Origin: an uncultured Flavobacteriaceae bacterium
GTDB taxonomy: Bacteria > Bacteroidota > Bacteroidia > Flavobacteriales > Flavobacteriaceae
Direction of reading: 5' to 3'
DNA length: 61,271 bases
NCBI GenBank assembly: GCA_947486785.1
Contig: CANKUU010000010.1
Coordinates: forward strand, 1 to 61,271
In this document: positions 1 through 10,200 of the stretch, piece by piece
Layout of the letters: every line of letters begins with the position of its first letter
How positions within the stretch are numbered: the stretch's first letter is position 1
Made by a program: the position numbers and the translations under genes
The notes under the pieces: generated by a model
Told to the model about the DNA's origin: nothing
Databases searched by the model: none
What the model saw: the letters and a program-made list of their open reading frames with translations, nothing else

Positions 1-182
1 ACCTTCAATCAAATTTGAAACAACAAATACCACGCAGTTAACTCTTTTTTACTAATTCCTTATGTCGAACTCAGGTTTTTAGAATAATTAAAACGATTTT
101 ATCAAGAGACTAGAAGTATCCCTGAAAAAGTTAATTAACAAAATTATTTAGAATAAAGTATCGGTAATTGAAAAGTGCAAAT

Positions 183-210
183 AAAAAGGATGGTCTTATT
201 AGACCATCCT
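183..210 (-). terminator. Rho-independent terminator of the susCD operon
   Basis: Read on the minus strand, a perfect 10-bp stem (187-196 with 201-210, sequence AGGATGGTCT/AGACCATCCT) with a 4-nt loop is followed by a short run of T. It lies about 40 bp beyond the stop of the last gene of the leftward operon, which is where a terminator is expected. Positions 1-180 show no gene that can be supported. Confidence 0.85.
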
Positions 211-252
211 CAAAAAAACTAACTCAAAAGATATAATAGGATTTTTATATGT

Positions 253-1641
253 TTATTGAAAATCCATTATAAACTGTTTAAATTCCATAGAATTAAAGAT
301 TCCATTTGCATCATGTGCAACATTAGGAACAATAATTTTTCTATGATTATGGGTAGTCTGGTAAAACGTTTCCATGTAAGTAAACATATTTTCACCTCTT
401 GCAACTCTATTAGACCCAAGAAGCGTGGCTTGACAATCGCTGGTATTGAGCGTTCCAGTTGTAGAAGTATCATTACCTCCTAAAAAATAAGTAGTATTTC
501 TTGTAACCTGCTGTTCTTCAAGCGTAGCGGATGTAACATCATTAAGATAAGGAACGGCAAACTGAAATCCGTAAGGCCAAAAGTCGTATCCTTCACAATC
601 TGTTGGCACAAAAAAAGTCTGCGTACTTTCATTGAAACGTTGTCCATCAGGATAGTAAAAATATTGATTATTGGCTACAATATATTCATAAGCTACCGTT
701 GGATGAGAATTTTGAACCTTATTTGCCAATGCATAATGTTGCGTAAAAGCTGCACCTGACGAGTGACCCGCAACGAAGACGGTTTTTAGGTTAGGAAATT
801 TGGTCAAATCTGAAAACTTGTTCATTAATGAATCCATCACGGTAAATGAGCTTATTGCCGAATTACTATTACTTGCATTAGAACCTTCTCGCCATCTAAA
901 ATTATTCCAAACTAAGCCATTTTCCGGTGCGTCATCGTCTTTCTGAAAGTAAGGCGATATGATAAGTGTCTTTCTTTCAAGCTCTAAATCTCTTAACGAA
1001 TTTGTCATATAACGAAAATTATCATCTGCATTACGATCGGCACCGTGGACAACCACTACTACCTGTTCTATAAAATCAAAGACCTGCTCATCATTAGAGA
1101 TGAAGTCATAATTTGTATACAAATTAAAGGTAAGAGCAGCATTGTTACTATCCAAAAACGAGAGCTGCTTCAAGCAATCAGCACTTGCGTTTAGGCAAGG
1201 GGTAAGGGACATTGAGCTATCTTCTATGGTTGTAAAACTAAAATTGGTTGCCGCATTAAGCATTTGCCCATCTCTGCCTATTGCTCCTGAACTTACACCA
1301 AAGGTATACTCGGTAGCATATGCCATCTCCACTCCACTAATCACCACCTTAGAAGATTGGTTTTGATATTGAGCCGTGTAGGGCACATTCGCTGAACCAG
1401 CTTTTAAAAAAAAAGCACTTTCAAATTGGTCTGGACTTACCGCCGAAGAAAAAGCAATTTCAAAAGAACTATCAACCGGAACATTTTGTGCATTATCTGT
1501 AAGCGGGCTATCGTTAAATTTAATTGAAATTATGCTGAGGGACAACATATCAGAATCATCTTCTTTATTACCTCCGCAACCTATAAATCCTTGAACAATA
1601 AAAACAACCAAAAAGGCAATTATTAAACTTCTTTTATTCAT
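253..1641 (-). CDS. Ig-like plus alpha/beta-hydrolase lipoprotein (putative esterase)
   Basis: This is a predicted surface or periplasmic lipoprotein hydrolase of 462 residues. The signal peptide ends in a lipobox with Cys22. Residues about 35-140 resemble a bacterial Ig-like domain of the SbsA/Big_5 type, like the N-terminus of its upstream neighbour. Residues about 150-462 look like an alpha/beta hydrolase: strand plus HG oxyanion motif (VVVVHGADRN, 196-204), nucleophile motif GHSSG with Ser294, a possible acid at Asp391 (GGND) and a possible His443 (VAHD). It is the last gene of the leftward susC operon, 68 bp after the preceding gene and just before a terminator. The fold and the Ser motif are visible. 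The substrate is unknown, and esterase or depolymerase activity is inferred from the motif and the context. Confidence 0.8.
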   Translation of the reverse strand: MNKRSLIIAFLVVFIVQGFIGCGGNKEDDSDMLSLSIISIKFNDSPLTDNAQNVPVDSSFEIAFSSAVSPDQFESAFFLKAGSANVPYTAQYQNQSSKVVISGVEMAYATEYTFGVSSGAIGRDGQMLNAATNFSFTTIEDSSMSLTPCLNASADCLKQLSFLDSNNAALTFNLYTNYDFISNDEQVFDFIEQVVVVVHGADRNADDNFRYMTNSLRDLELERKTLIISPYFQKDDDAPENGLVWNNFRWREGSNASNSNSAISSFTVMDSLMNKFSDLTKFPNLKTVFVAGHSSGAAFTQHYALANKVQNSHPTVAYEYIVANNQYFYYPDGQRFNESTQTFFVPTDCEGYDFWPYGFQFAVPYLNDVTSATLEEQQVTRNTTYFLGGNDTSTTGTLNTSDCQATLLGSNRVARGENMFTYMETFYQTTHNHRKIIVPNVAHDANGIFNSMEFKQFIMDFQ

Positions 1642-1709
1642 TTTATTTTTTTTATTTACGTTAGTTAAAAAAATTGAAAATTATTTCCTTCTTAATAAAT
1701 TTAAAATAA

Positions 1710-3479
1710 TTAATTACAAGAAGGATAACTACAAGCAGAGTCCTGAGTATTTGTTGAACCAGCAGCGCAATCTAAATCTCCTGTCATAAATACACCATCT
1801 ACTTTATACGCCCATGTGCCAGAATATTCCCAGGCCTCTCCTGTTCCATCAACATTGGCATCACCATATGTTTCTACAATAACGTCCCCGTTGAACAGCT
1901 CAATAGCATCATCTCCGTTTTGGTTCATGGTTTCAGTCTCGATGATGTGTTCAAATGAACTTATACAGCTTCCAAAATAAGAGGCTAAAGTGGCCTGCTC
2001 GCGAGAAAGAAGAATGTCATCTCCTTCTTCAACGGCAATAGCGGGTAAGGTAAATTCAATACCATCCGTGCCGCCTCCATTATTGGCTACTCCAATACTA
2101 TATATACTTAAGTCAGCTATATTTTTTGTAGCTTTTAAATGAACAGCCTTACCGCCATTTGAGCCACTACCTTCCCATTTCAGGGCCATTACGCCTTGTA
2201 TCATTAGTGCTTCAGCACATATTGGATAGGGACAGGAAGAAGTATCAACTGTAGTAGATCCAACGGAGCAATCTACACCTCCAGTAGTCCAAAATCCATC
2301 AAATTTATATGCCCAAGAACCTTTATACTCCCAAGATTCTCCGGTGCCATCTACAGAATTATCTCCATAGGTTTCTATAACCGTATCACCTTGAAACAAT
2401 TCTATAGCATCATCGCCATTTTGATTTATTGCTGTCTCTGCAGTAATTAGATGCTCAAATTCGCTAACACAATTACCGAAATAGGCTGAAATTAATTCAA
2501 CTTCTCTAGCTACTAAAATATCATCTCCTGCAGAAACAGACATTGCAGGTAATGTATATTCGTTTCCGTCTGTACCGCCGCCATTGTTAGCGGTTCCTAA
2601 GCCATAAATACTCAAATCGGCAATATCTTGGTTGGCTATTAGGTGTATGGCCTTTCCGTCATTATTTCCCGCACCATCCCATGTGAGAGCCATAATTCCC
2701 TTTAAAGAAAGAGCAGGTAGTTGCTCAATAACTGCAAATGTGAGATTTTGTTCATTGTTTGTAGCATTGGATAAATCAGTTAATGAAACTTCTATCGTTT
2801 CATTGCCCTCATTTTCTCCATCCAATACCGTAGTAATTGAAAAGGAAACGGACAGCATCCCTTCGGGTATTGTAAACATTTTATCTCCAGTAATTATATA
2901 ATCAGCAGTCTCAGTAGCGGTTCCTTCAAAAACTAAAGTTCCGGTCACATCCTCATTACTCTCCTTACTTAAAGTTGCTGTAATAACTGCAGTTTCTCCA
3001 TTTTCGCTTAATTCGGTTGCATCTGTAGACAAGGTCAAATTTGGAATTACAAAGGACTCGGTAGAAAAAGCAATCGTCAATGGGTTTTCTAAAGTCTCAC
3101 CGTTAACTCCATATGCTCCTGCCGGTAAAGAAATCGTATAATCGGTTTGATACTCAAAAGGATTGTTTGGTGTTAAGGTAACCGTTGAATTGGTATTAGA
3201 AAAATCTATACCATAATCTACTGTTCCTGACCCAGAAGTTACATTCAAAGAAGAAGTTACTTTATCCGTATTCAAGCTATGAGAAAAGATAATTTCTATT
3301 GGGGATGCAACAGGAACATCCATAACAGCTGACGAAAAATTAGTTCCGCTAATATTTGATTTAAGTGCTGTTAAGTTGTTTTCTTCCAATGCTGTATCTT
3401 CATTATCGTCATTACAGCTAACAATTAACAATATCAGTAATACAGCTACATAGTTAATAAAGTTCATATAATTTTTCAT
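1710..3479 (-). CDS. Lipoprotein with Ig-like, Calx-beta and two lamin-tail-like repeats
   Basis: I choose the ATG at 3479 (589 aa) because it puts a proper lipoprotein signal at the N-terminus, with Cys22 after LLIVS. An upstream ATG at 3509 would overlap the previous stop as ATGA and give 599 aa. Numbering below is from 3509. Residues 50-150 look like an SbsA-type Ig domain and 155-262 like a Calx-beta domain (sheet protein with many Glu/Asp). Then come two tandem copies of a domain of about 165 residues (267-431 and 436-599). They share NGGGTDG, NQNGDDAIELF, VETYGD and a TGE-WEY segment, and each has several Cys. The repeats resemble bacterial lamin-tail (LTD) modules. It is probably a substrate-binding or structural surface protein of the SusCD complex, with no catalytic motif seen. 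Confidence 0.75.
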   Translation of the reverse strand: MKNYMNFINYVAVLLILLIVSCNDDNEDTALEENNLTALKSNISGTNFSSAVMDVPVASPIEIIFSHSLNTDKVTSSLNVTSGSGTVDYGIDFSNTNSTVTLTPNNPFEYQTDYTISLPAGAYGVNGETLENPLTIAFSTESFVIPNLTLSTDATELSENGETAVITATLSKESNEDVTGTLVFEGTATETADYIITGDKMFTIPEGMLSVSFSITTVLDGENEGNETIEVSLTDLSNATNNEQNLTFAVIEQLPALSLKGIMALTWDGAGNNDGKAIHLIANQDIADLSIYGLGTANNGGGTDGNEYTLPAMSVSAGDDILVAREVELISAYFGNCVSEFEHLITAETAINQNGDDAIELFQGDTVIETYGDNSVDGTGESWEYKGSWAYKFDGFWTTGGVDCSVGSTTVDTSSCPYPICAEALMIQGVMALKWEGSGSNGGKAVHLKATKNIADLSIYSIGVANNGGGTDGIEFTLPAIAVEEGDDILLSREQATLASYFGSCISSFEHIIETETMNQNGDDAIELFNGDVIVETYGDANVDGTGEAWEYSGTWAYKVDGVFMTGDLDCAAGSTNTQDSACSYPSCN

Positions 3480-3505
3480 GCTTAAAAGTTTAAGATTGAA
3501 GTTTA

Positions 3506-4990
3506 TCATTTGCTAATTTTGTTAGTTATAAAGGTGCTAAAATCATTTGGGTCGAAATCCCAAATTAACGGTAATAAATAATATACCATAAGGGTTAAAA
3601 ATAGAATTGAAAATACATTCATCCATATTCCACTTTTTACCATATCGGATATTTTCAGGTACCCAGAACCAAAGACCACGGCATTTGGTGGAGTAGCAAC
3701 AGGTAACATGAAGGCACAAGAAGCTGCTACAGTTGTAGCAACCATAAGTATATAAGGATTAATTTCTAATGAAATGGCAATAGGCGCAAGAACAGGAAGT
3801 AACATCGCTGTTGTTGCTAAATTAGAAGTTACCTCGGTAATAAAATTTACAGCGGCTACAACAACAAGAATCAAGATTAAAAGCGTAAGACCTTGTAATA
3901 AGTTCATTTGACTACCAATCCAAGAGGCAAGCCCAGTTGTTTCAAAACCTGAAGCCAATGCCATACCGCCGCCAAAAAGTAGAATTATACCCCAGGGTAA
4001 CTTTACAGCATCATCCCAACCAATAAGCGGCTGCTTTCTGTCACTTCCGGGTATTGTAAATAATAAAATACCGGCAAACATGGCTATTATGGTGTCATCA
4101 ATGGCAGGCAGAAATTGCTGTAGTAGAAAAGACCTACTAATCCAGGCGAAAGCAGTAAGAATAAAAATACCTAAAATAATTTTTTCTTCCTTTTTAATAG
4201 GACCAATTTGATGAAGTAACTTGTTTATTTCAGCTCTTCCCCCCGGAAACTCCTTTTGTTTGAATTTGAAAGCAATTCGGGTCAAATATAACCAAGCTAT
4301 AAATAATAAAGGAATTGCTATAGGTAAACCCCATTTAGCCCATTGCCAGAACGTAATTTCAATACCATAAATTTCTTCTACATATCCTGCAAAAACTAGG
4401 TTTGGAGGGGTTCCAATCAAGGTTGCAATTCCTCCAATAGAAGCGCTATATGCAATACCCAACATAAGTGCTTTGCCAAAAATTAGGTTTTCGTCAGCCT
4501 TTGTCGCAGGGTTGTCTCTCAATTGTGATACGATTGACATGCCTATAGGCAACATCATTACTGCGGTAGCCGTATTTGATATCCACATTGAAAGGAAAGC
4601 GGTGGCCGCCATAAATCCTAAAATAATTTTTGTTACGTTGGTTCCAATAATTCGGATAACGTAGAGTGCAATACGCTTGTGTAGATTCCATTTTTCAATA
4701 GCAATTGCCAACATAAAACCACCCATATATAGAAAAATATACTTATGCCCAAAAGATGCGGTGGTAGTCTGCAAATCAACTGCACCAGTCAATGGAAAAA
4801 GTACAATAGGCAGTAGTGCGGTTACTGCAATAGGAACCGCCTCTGAAACCCACCAAATTGCCATCCATAAAGTAATTCCAAGCATGTCGAAAGCACTTTC
4901 AGGCATTCCAGCAGGTGTCTTTAAAGATTGCAAGACAAGAAAAGCCAACGGGCCAGCTACCAAAAAAATGCTATTTTTTGTAATCTTCAT
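3506..4990 (-). CDS. SLC13/DASS-family sodium:anion symporter
   Basis: This inner-membrane carrier of 494 residues belongs to the divalent anion:Na+ symporter family, whose members import di- or tricarboxylates or sulfate with sodium. Evidence is about 11-12 hydrophobic segments, the first SNT motif (SNTATAVMMLP, 138-148), a GTPPN hairpin near 193-197 and a TPPN near 433-436. The second SNT site reads SNL (389-391, in TSNLATTAMLLP), a change at the site that helps bind Na+ and substrate. The gene overlaps its upstream neighbour by 4 nt and abuts the next, so it is translated with the SusCD and hydrolase genes. This suggests that the released product is an organic acid or other anion. The family is firm, the substrate inferred. 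Confidence 0.88.
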   Translation of the reverse strand: MKITKNSIFLVAGPLAFLVLQSLKTPAGMPESAFDMLGITLWMAIWWVSEAVPIAVTALLPIVLFPLTGAVDLQTTTASFGHKYIFLYMGGFMLAIAIEKWNLHKRIALYVIRIIGTNVTKIILGFMAATAFLSMWISNTATAVMMLPIGMSIVSQLRDNPATKADENLIFGKALMLGIAYSASIGGIATLIGTPPNLVFAGYVEEIYGIEITFWQWAKWGLPIAIPLLFIAWLYLTRIAFKFKQKEFPGGRAEINKLLHQIGPIKKEEKIILGIFILTAFAWISRSFLLQQFLPAIDDTIIAMFAGILLFTIPGSDRKQPLIGWDDAVKLPWGIILLFGGGMALASGFETTGLASWIGSQMNLLQGLTLLILILVVVAAVNFITEVTSNLATTAMLLPVLAPIAISLEINPYILMVATTVAASCAFMLPVATPPNAVVFGSGYLKISDMVKSGIWMNVFSILFLTLMVYYLLPLIWDFDPNDFSTFITNKISK

Positions 4991-5763
4991 TTAATTGTTT
5001 TGTAAAATTCAAAATCCGCTTCTGTTACTATTTGCCTAAGAAAGTTTCCTGTGGTAGGTAATACAAAAGATAAGTACAGTTTCTCCCCTTTTTTATCTAA
5101 AGTGATTAAACGATTTGGAATATCTTCAACAGATTGTTTTGTGAGTGATTTGGTTAGTATAAGCGAAATTAGATATGCACCATCTGAAGAAGGGTGCTTA
5201 TCATCAAAGTATAGCTCCAAATCTGGCCTTGCCTTCCTTGCATTCATCCATATAGGACCTACCGGAAAAATTTGCGCATTCAATTCACTCGCTAGCTTCA
5301 TGTACGCCTTGGTGATAGTATCTTGCATTAAAGGGTTTGATTTGTACGCCCATGTTAAGTAAAAAATTGGCTCTGCGCCTTTAGAACGAACGAGCTTAGC
5401 GAATTTTCTACCATATTCTTGAAAACGTTCTGGTGTATTTATGGTACTAAGACTATGGTCGCCAAAGACAACAAAATCCCAATCTTCTTCTTCAATTCGT
5501 TTTCTAGTCTTTGTTCCTTTTTGGCTCTTCCAATGCTGTTCCAAATTACTACCTCCAACTGTAGATTGATATGCGTCAATAGAAACGCCCTGCGTTTCTG
5601 CCATGGCACTTACCAGTTGTGGCATATTCCAAAAAAAGGTAAAACTGTTTCCTACAAAGAGTATTTTTACAGGTTTTTTTTCTTGTGAGCTTAGACCCTG
5701 TGATACTAATAATAGTAGAGCGAACAAAAGAAAACCGTTATGTTTCAAATTTTTGAACTTCAT
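4987..5763 (-). CDS. Secreted SGNH/GDSL-type hydrolase
   Basis: The protein has 258 residues with a cleavable-looking signal peptide (1-26, ending in SQG-LSSQ). SGNH-type blocks are visible: GNSFT with Ser40 (block I), VGGSN with Gly71 (block II), and DDKHPSSDG with Asp188 and His190 (block V). Block III reads GDHS (101-104) rather than GxND, as in several Bacteroidota SGNH branches. The family includes esterases and acetyl hydrolases acting on decorated polymers. It starts 5 bp after susD and overlaps the anion symporter by 4 nt. It is likely a periplasmic esterase that removes or splits an ester in the imported substrate. The exact substrate is unknown. Confidence 0.82.
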   Translation of the reverse strand: MKFKNLKHNGFLLFALLLLVSQGLSSQEKKPVKILFVGNSFTFFWNMPQLVSAMAETQGVSIDAYQSTVGGSNLEQHWKSQKGTKTRKRIEEEDWDFVVFGDHSLSTINTPERFQEYGRKFAKLVRSKGAEPIFYLTWAYKSNPLMQDTITKAYMKLASELNAQIFPVGPIWMNARKARPDLELYFDDKHPSSDGAYLISLILTKSLTKQSVEDIPNRLITLDKKGEKLYLSFVLPTTGNFLRQIVTEADFEFYKTIK

Positions 5764-5768
5764 TATGA

Positions 5769-7187
5769 TTATTGGTTTATGTCCGTTTTTTCAAAGAAAT
5801 TAGGAATAGGAGTTGGCGTATTTTCATTTCTGTCAATTTCTGATTGCGGATAAAGAAAACGCTGCGGCAATTCATTTCCTGTATTTGGAATGACAGGTAC
5901 TCTAACAATAGTTTCGCTTTCGGTTCTTCTTGTATCGTTGAACGATTCAATTTGTCCAAAAAAGGTAATATACCGTTCTTCCAGAATTTCGCGTAAAAGT
6001 GCATTATCCCTGCTTATATTGTCGGGATTCTCTATACCTCCGTTTTCAAAATCTGTCAGTTCGTATGGCTCGTAGGAAACTTGTGTCGGATCTACGTTGG
6101 TTAGGTATCCTCCTGTATCCATAAAGGCTCTATACCTGTTTAATCTAGTTAGACCCGTATCAAAACCACTAATTCTAAATCCTGCTTCTGCCAGTATCAG
6201 AAGGTTTTCTTCAAAGGTTACCAAAGGCACAGAAGCATTCTGAGCGGCAAAACCATTAGTAATGTTTGGTTGTATGCCTGTACTGTTTGTGGTAAATAAA
6301 AAATTGTACCTACCTGTTTCATTTGTTTTCGCATTACCTCGATAATTTGTCGGAATCGGATTGGTTGTATTTGGGTCGATAAGACTAGCCATAAAATCAG
6401 AAACCACAAGGTCTGCCTGCCGTACCTCGATCGCAAAAAATTGGTAATTAAGATTTGAATTTTCTTCTGCGCTTCCATGGGGGCCGTACATACTGTTTTC
6501 AATGGTGCTAATTCCATTGGAAGCAGCTTCAAAAGCTTCTTGATAGTTTTTGACATGTAAGTAGAAACGAGCTTTTAGGGTATAGGCGGCTTCTATCCAA
6601 GCGATCGAATTACCATCGAAATAAATATCTGATCCAGCTACCGGCCTGCCGGTACCTTGGTTTAATAAAGCAATGGCATTGTCAAGTCTAGTTTGGATTT
6701 TGTTGTAAACAGCAGTTTGTTGTTCGAAGATAGGATTTAAGTTTTCAAGAGTACCTGCCTCTTCAAAAGGAATATCACCATAAAGAGACGCAATAGTTCC
6801 GGCTGCTAATGCTTGTAATACGAGAGCAATACCTTTAGATACGGCACCAACACCATCATTTTCCGCGATGTTTTCAGCAATAAGTGCGTTTCTATAAGAA
6901 TCTACAAAACCATCGTTCCATAAAGCATCAAAATCACTTGTAGTAACTGAATATTGAGAATAACCTAGATGCTGCCTATCTATACCGGTATATTGACCTG
7001 AAAAAATAGACGCTCTTCTGGCAGACTCTCCACTTTGAAAGAGCATAGTGCCAACTTCTGCTCCGGTTAATACAGTTCCGAAAGAACTTTCTGTTAAATT
7101 ATTAGGATCATCGTTTAGGTCATCAACAATTTTGTTGCATGATGAACCTAGTATAATAAGTGTTAAAAGTGCTATACAGTATTTCAT
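5769..7187 (-). CDS. SusD/RagB-family nutrient-binding lipoprotein
   Basis: This outer-membrane surface lipoprotein of 472 residues forms the lid of a SusC transporter. It has a lipobox signal (GSSC, Cys17), then a SusD-like start (LNDDPNNLTESSF), a TPR-like helical body (AYTLKARFYLHVKNYQEAF, about 195-213) and a C-terminal RYITFFGQIESFNDTRR block typical of the family. It starts 16 bp after susC, the usual susC-susD order. It reads like the SusD-like branch common with non-glycan or small-substrate SusC partners, but this cannot be proved by eye. Confidence 0.92.
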   Translation of the reverse strand: MKYCIALLTLIILGSSCNKIVDDLNDDPNNLTESSFGTVLTGAEVGTMLFQSGESARRASIFSGQYTGIDRQHLGYSQYSVTTSDFDALWNDGFVDSYRNALIAENIAENDGVGAVSKGIALVLQALAAGTIASLYGDIPFEEAGTLENLNPIFEQQTAVYNKIQTRLDNAIALLNQGTGRPVAGSDIYFDGNSIAWIEAAYTLKARFYLHVKNYQEAFEAASNGISTIENSMYGPHGSAEENSNLNYQFFAIEVRQADLVVSDFMASLIDPNTTNPIPTNYRGNAKTNETGRYNFLFTTNSTGIQPNITNGFAAQNASVPLVTFEENLLILAEAGFRISGFDTGLTRLNRYRAFMDTGGYLTNVDPTQVSYEPYELTDFENGGIENPDNISRDNALLREILEERYITFFGQIESFNDTRRTESETIVRVPVIPNTGNELPQRFLYPQSEIDRNENTPTPIPNFFEKTDINQ

Positions 7188-7203
7188 TGTTATGAGTTTT
7201 TTA

Positions 7204-10200
7204 TTAAAAATTTAGCGTTACACTTGCCAAGTAAGATCTTGTGCTAGGATTGTTGAAGTATTCTATTCCCCTTGCAGCACTCACACCCGAAAGGTTAGTG
7301 TCTGGATCGTTTCCTTCGAATTTTGTCCATAAAAATAAATTTCTACCTGTAAGTGAAAATTCAGCAGATCCAATACCTATAAAATTTTTCAGCCATTCAT
7401 TTTTTAATGTATATCCAATACTGAGTTCCCTTATACGTGACCAAGAACCATCTTCAATATATAACTCGTCATTACCATTGCTAAAAAATCCTCCGTCACC
7501 ATTATACCAAGATTCGGTAAGTGCCACTGGTCCAGCCCCAAAGTCTGCTACATTTCCTCTGAATACTTCTCCTATGTTTATAATATTGCCCGTAGAAGTA
7601 AAATAATTACGTGTGGCGGTAACTTCATTGGCGGTGTCATGCCAAATTCCTAAATCTCGTAAAACTGATTTTGTTCCAGCAAAGATATCCGCACCTTGAA
7701 AGGTCTCGAATAATACAGATAGTCGAATGTTCTTATAGGTAAAATTTGAAATAAGTGAACCTTGCCAATCTGGGTTTGGGTCACCAATTACACCCTCTAC
7801 TTGATCTTGTTCTGGAAAACCAAACTCGTCAAATACAATAGAACCATCTTCGTTACGAAGTGTGCGAGACCCCCATAAGACTCCTAACGCTTCACCTTCC
7901 ACAGCTCTTGAACTTATTGCAGATAAGCCCCCCAAATTAAGAGATTCGACACCTGCTAAATCGGTTACCCTATTCTTAACTTGGGTGAAGGTTGCATCCA
8001 TTGACCAGGTGAAGTCTTCGGTAGAAATTATACGATACCCGAGATCTAATTCGTAGCCTTTATTTTCTATTTCAGCGCCATTTCTGTAAACAGAGGAGTA
8101 TCCCGTAGAGTTTGCCTGAGGGAAATCAAGTAACACATCTTCTGTAACATTTGAAAAATACGTTCCGCTTATGGATAGTCTGTCATTAAAAAATCGTAGA
8201 TCCATACCCAATTCGATTTCCTTTTTTCTTTCCGGTTTTAGGTTTATACCTCCTCGACCTGAACTTGGTACAAATCCGCCGTTTCCGAATAAGCCAAGAT
8301 TTAAACCTCCGCCTAATGCATCATTAAAAGTGGGAGAAACAAATACGTCAGCCGTATTGTAACGTGCAGGCTGCACACCCACTTCCCCGTAAGATGCTCT
8401 TAATTTTCCAAAAGATAAAAACTTGCTATCCTTAAGTGGTTTTAATTGGGAAAACTGCCAAGTCAAAGAGGTAGAAGGAAACACGAACGGTTTATTGTCA
8501 ACATCTCCAAAGGTAGAAGCAGATTCCGCTCTTATAGTCCCATTCAAAAAAAGCATATCGTACATTGAAAACGATACCGACGAATATACCCCAGCCGTAC
8601 GTTCTTGACCTTGCGAACTTGTAGTAGTGATATTTTCGGGTAAAATGTTATCAATATCGCGAATACCGCTAGCTACATCCAAAAACTGGATAAAATTAGT
8701 ACCTACCGCGCCATTTACAACTCTTTTCCTGTCATTGTAATTAAAACCTACTAGAAAATCACCACTAACATCATTTGTAAAATCAAAAGTAGTCTTAGCG
8801 ATATAATCCATATTGAAAATTGTGTTCGTTGCCAGTTCTTGACCTAATAGCCCAGAGCCAAAAGCACCCGAAGCTGAACCTGGAGTAAAGAATTCGTTTC
8901 TCTTTTCGCTATAATGGTCTAATCCAACTCTTCCTATTAAGGTGAGCCAAGAGTTTGGGGTTGCCGTTAGTTCTACATTGGTAATAAAACGATCTACATT
9001 GGCCAAGTTCTCTTGCTCGTTTATGGTCCAAAGCGGATTATTATAGGTAGGCGTGCCATCTGCCCCCAAAGGTTCTCGGTAAGACCTGTGTCTATTTGGT
9101 ATGGGGGTAGCATCGTTATTTGCAAAATAGTTGCCACGATAACCGCTAATATCAAAATCTAAAGGATTTCGTAGTAACCCAAGATAAAGTCCAGAGCTAT
9201 TGGCGCCCTTTTCAATTCGATTAGACTGGGTATGTGTGTAGGAAGAACTTATTTTTAAACTAATAGCATCAGTGAAATTATGTCTGGCGTTGAAACGTAA
9301 TGTAGTTCTGTTGTAATCTGAATTATTTTTGATGATACCTTGTTGGGTTAGATTTCCTAAACTAAAGAACATAGAACTTTTTTGGTTACCACCACTAACA
9401 CTAAGGTTGTTTTCGATAAAATGTCCGTTAGCAAAAATTTGGTCAAAATTTCTATCATGAAATACCTCTCTGGAATTTTTATTCAATATCGGATAAAAAA
9501 TATTACCTCTCTGATCTATATAAAACTCACCATTTGTATTTAACTCATCCAAACCGCCAGATCTATCTGATACGCGATCGCCCCAAGAATCTCGAGCTCT
9601 TTGATTGTAAATACCATTATCTCCCTGCCCGAATTTTGTCTGAAGTGGAAATCTTCTATTGATTTCATCATACGAGTAGGTTGTTTTTAGGCTTACCTCC
9701 ATTTTATTGTTAAACTTTCCGCTTTTTGTGGTAATGTTTATGACACCTCCCAAGGCTTGCGTTCCCCATAAAGCAGCTGCAGAAGCCCCTTTTAATACCG
9801 TAAGTGTTTCTATGTCGTTCGGATTAATATCATTAAGTCTTGATTCTTGGCTAACTCCGCCACGATTACTATTGCCTCGGGTATCGTTACTTATAGGAAC
9901 ACCATCTACTATAATCAATGGTTGACTATTACGAGTGATAGATGACAAACCTCTAATTTGAATATAAGAACCCGCACCGGGATCACCAGAGTTTCTGGAA
10001 ATACGTACACCAGAAGATTTTCCCGACAATGCACCTAGAACACTAGTCTCCCCAGATTCTGCTAACGTATTCCCTTCTACGGTAGAACTAGCATAACCTA
10101 AGTCGTCTTTTCGCTCTTTAAAACCCAAGGCAGTTACTACTACCTCATCTAATGCTTGCAAATCTTCTTGCATGGTTACATTTAGCGTGGTTTGTGTACC

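Noticed and set aside
4473-4994. Plus-strand reading frames opposite the anion symporter
   Set aside because: Antisense shadows of a firmly identified membrane protein with no family match.
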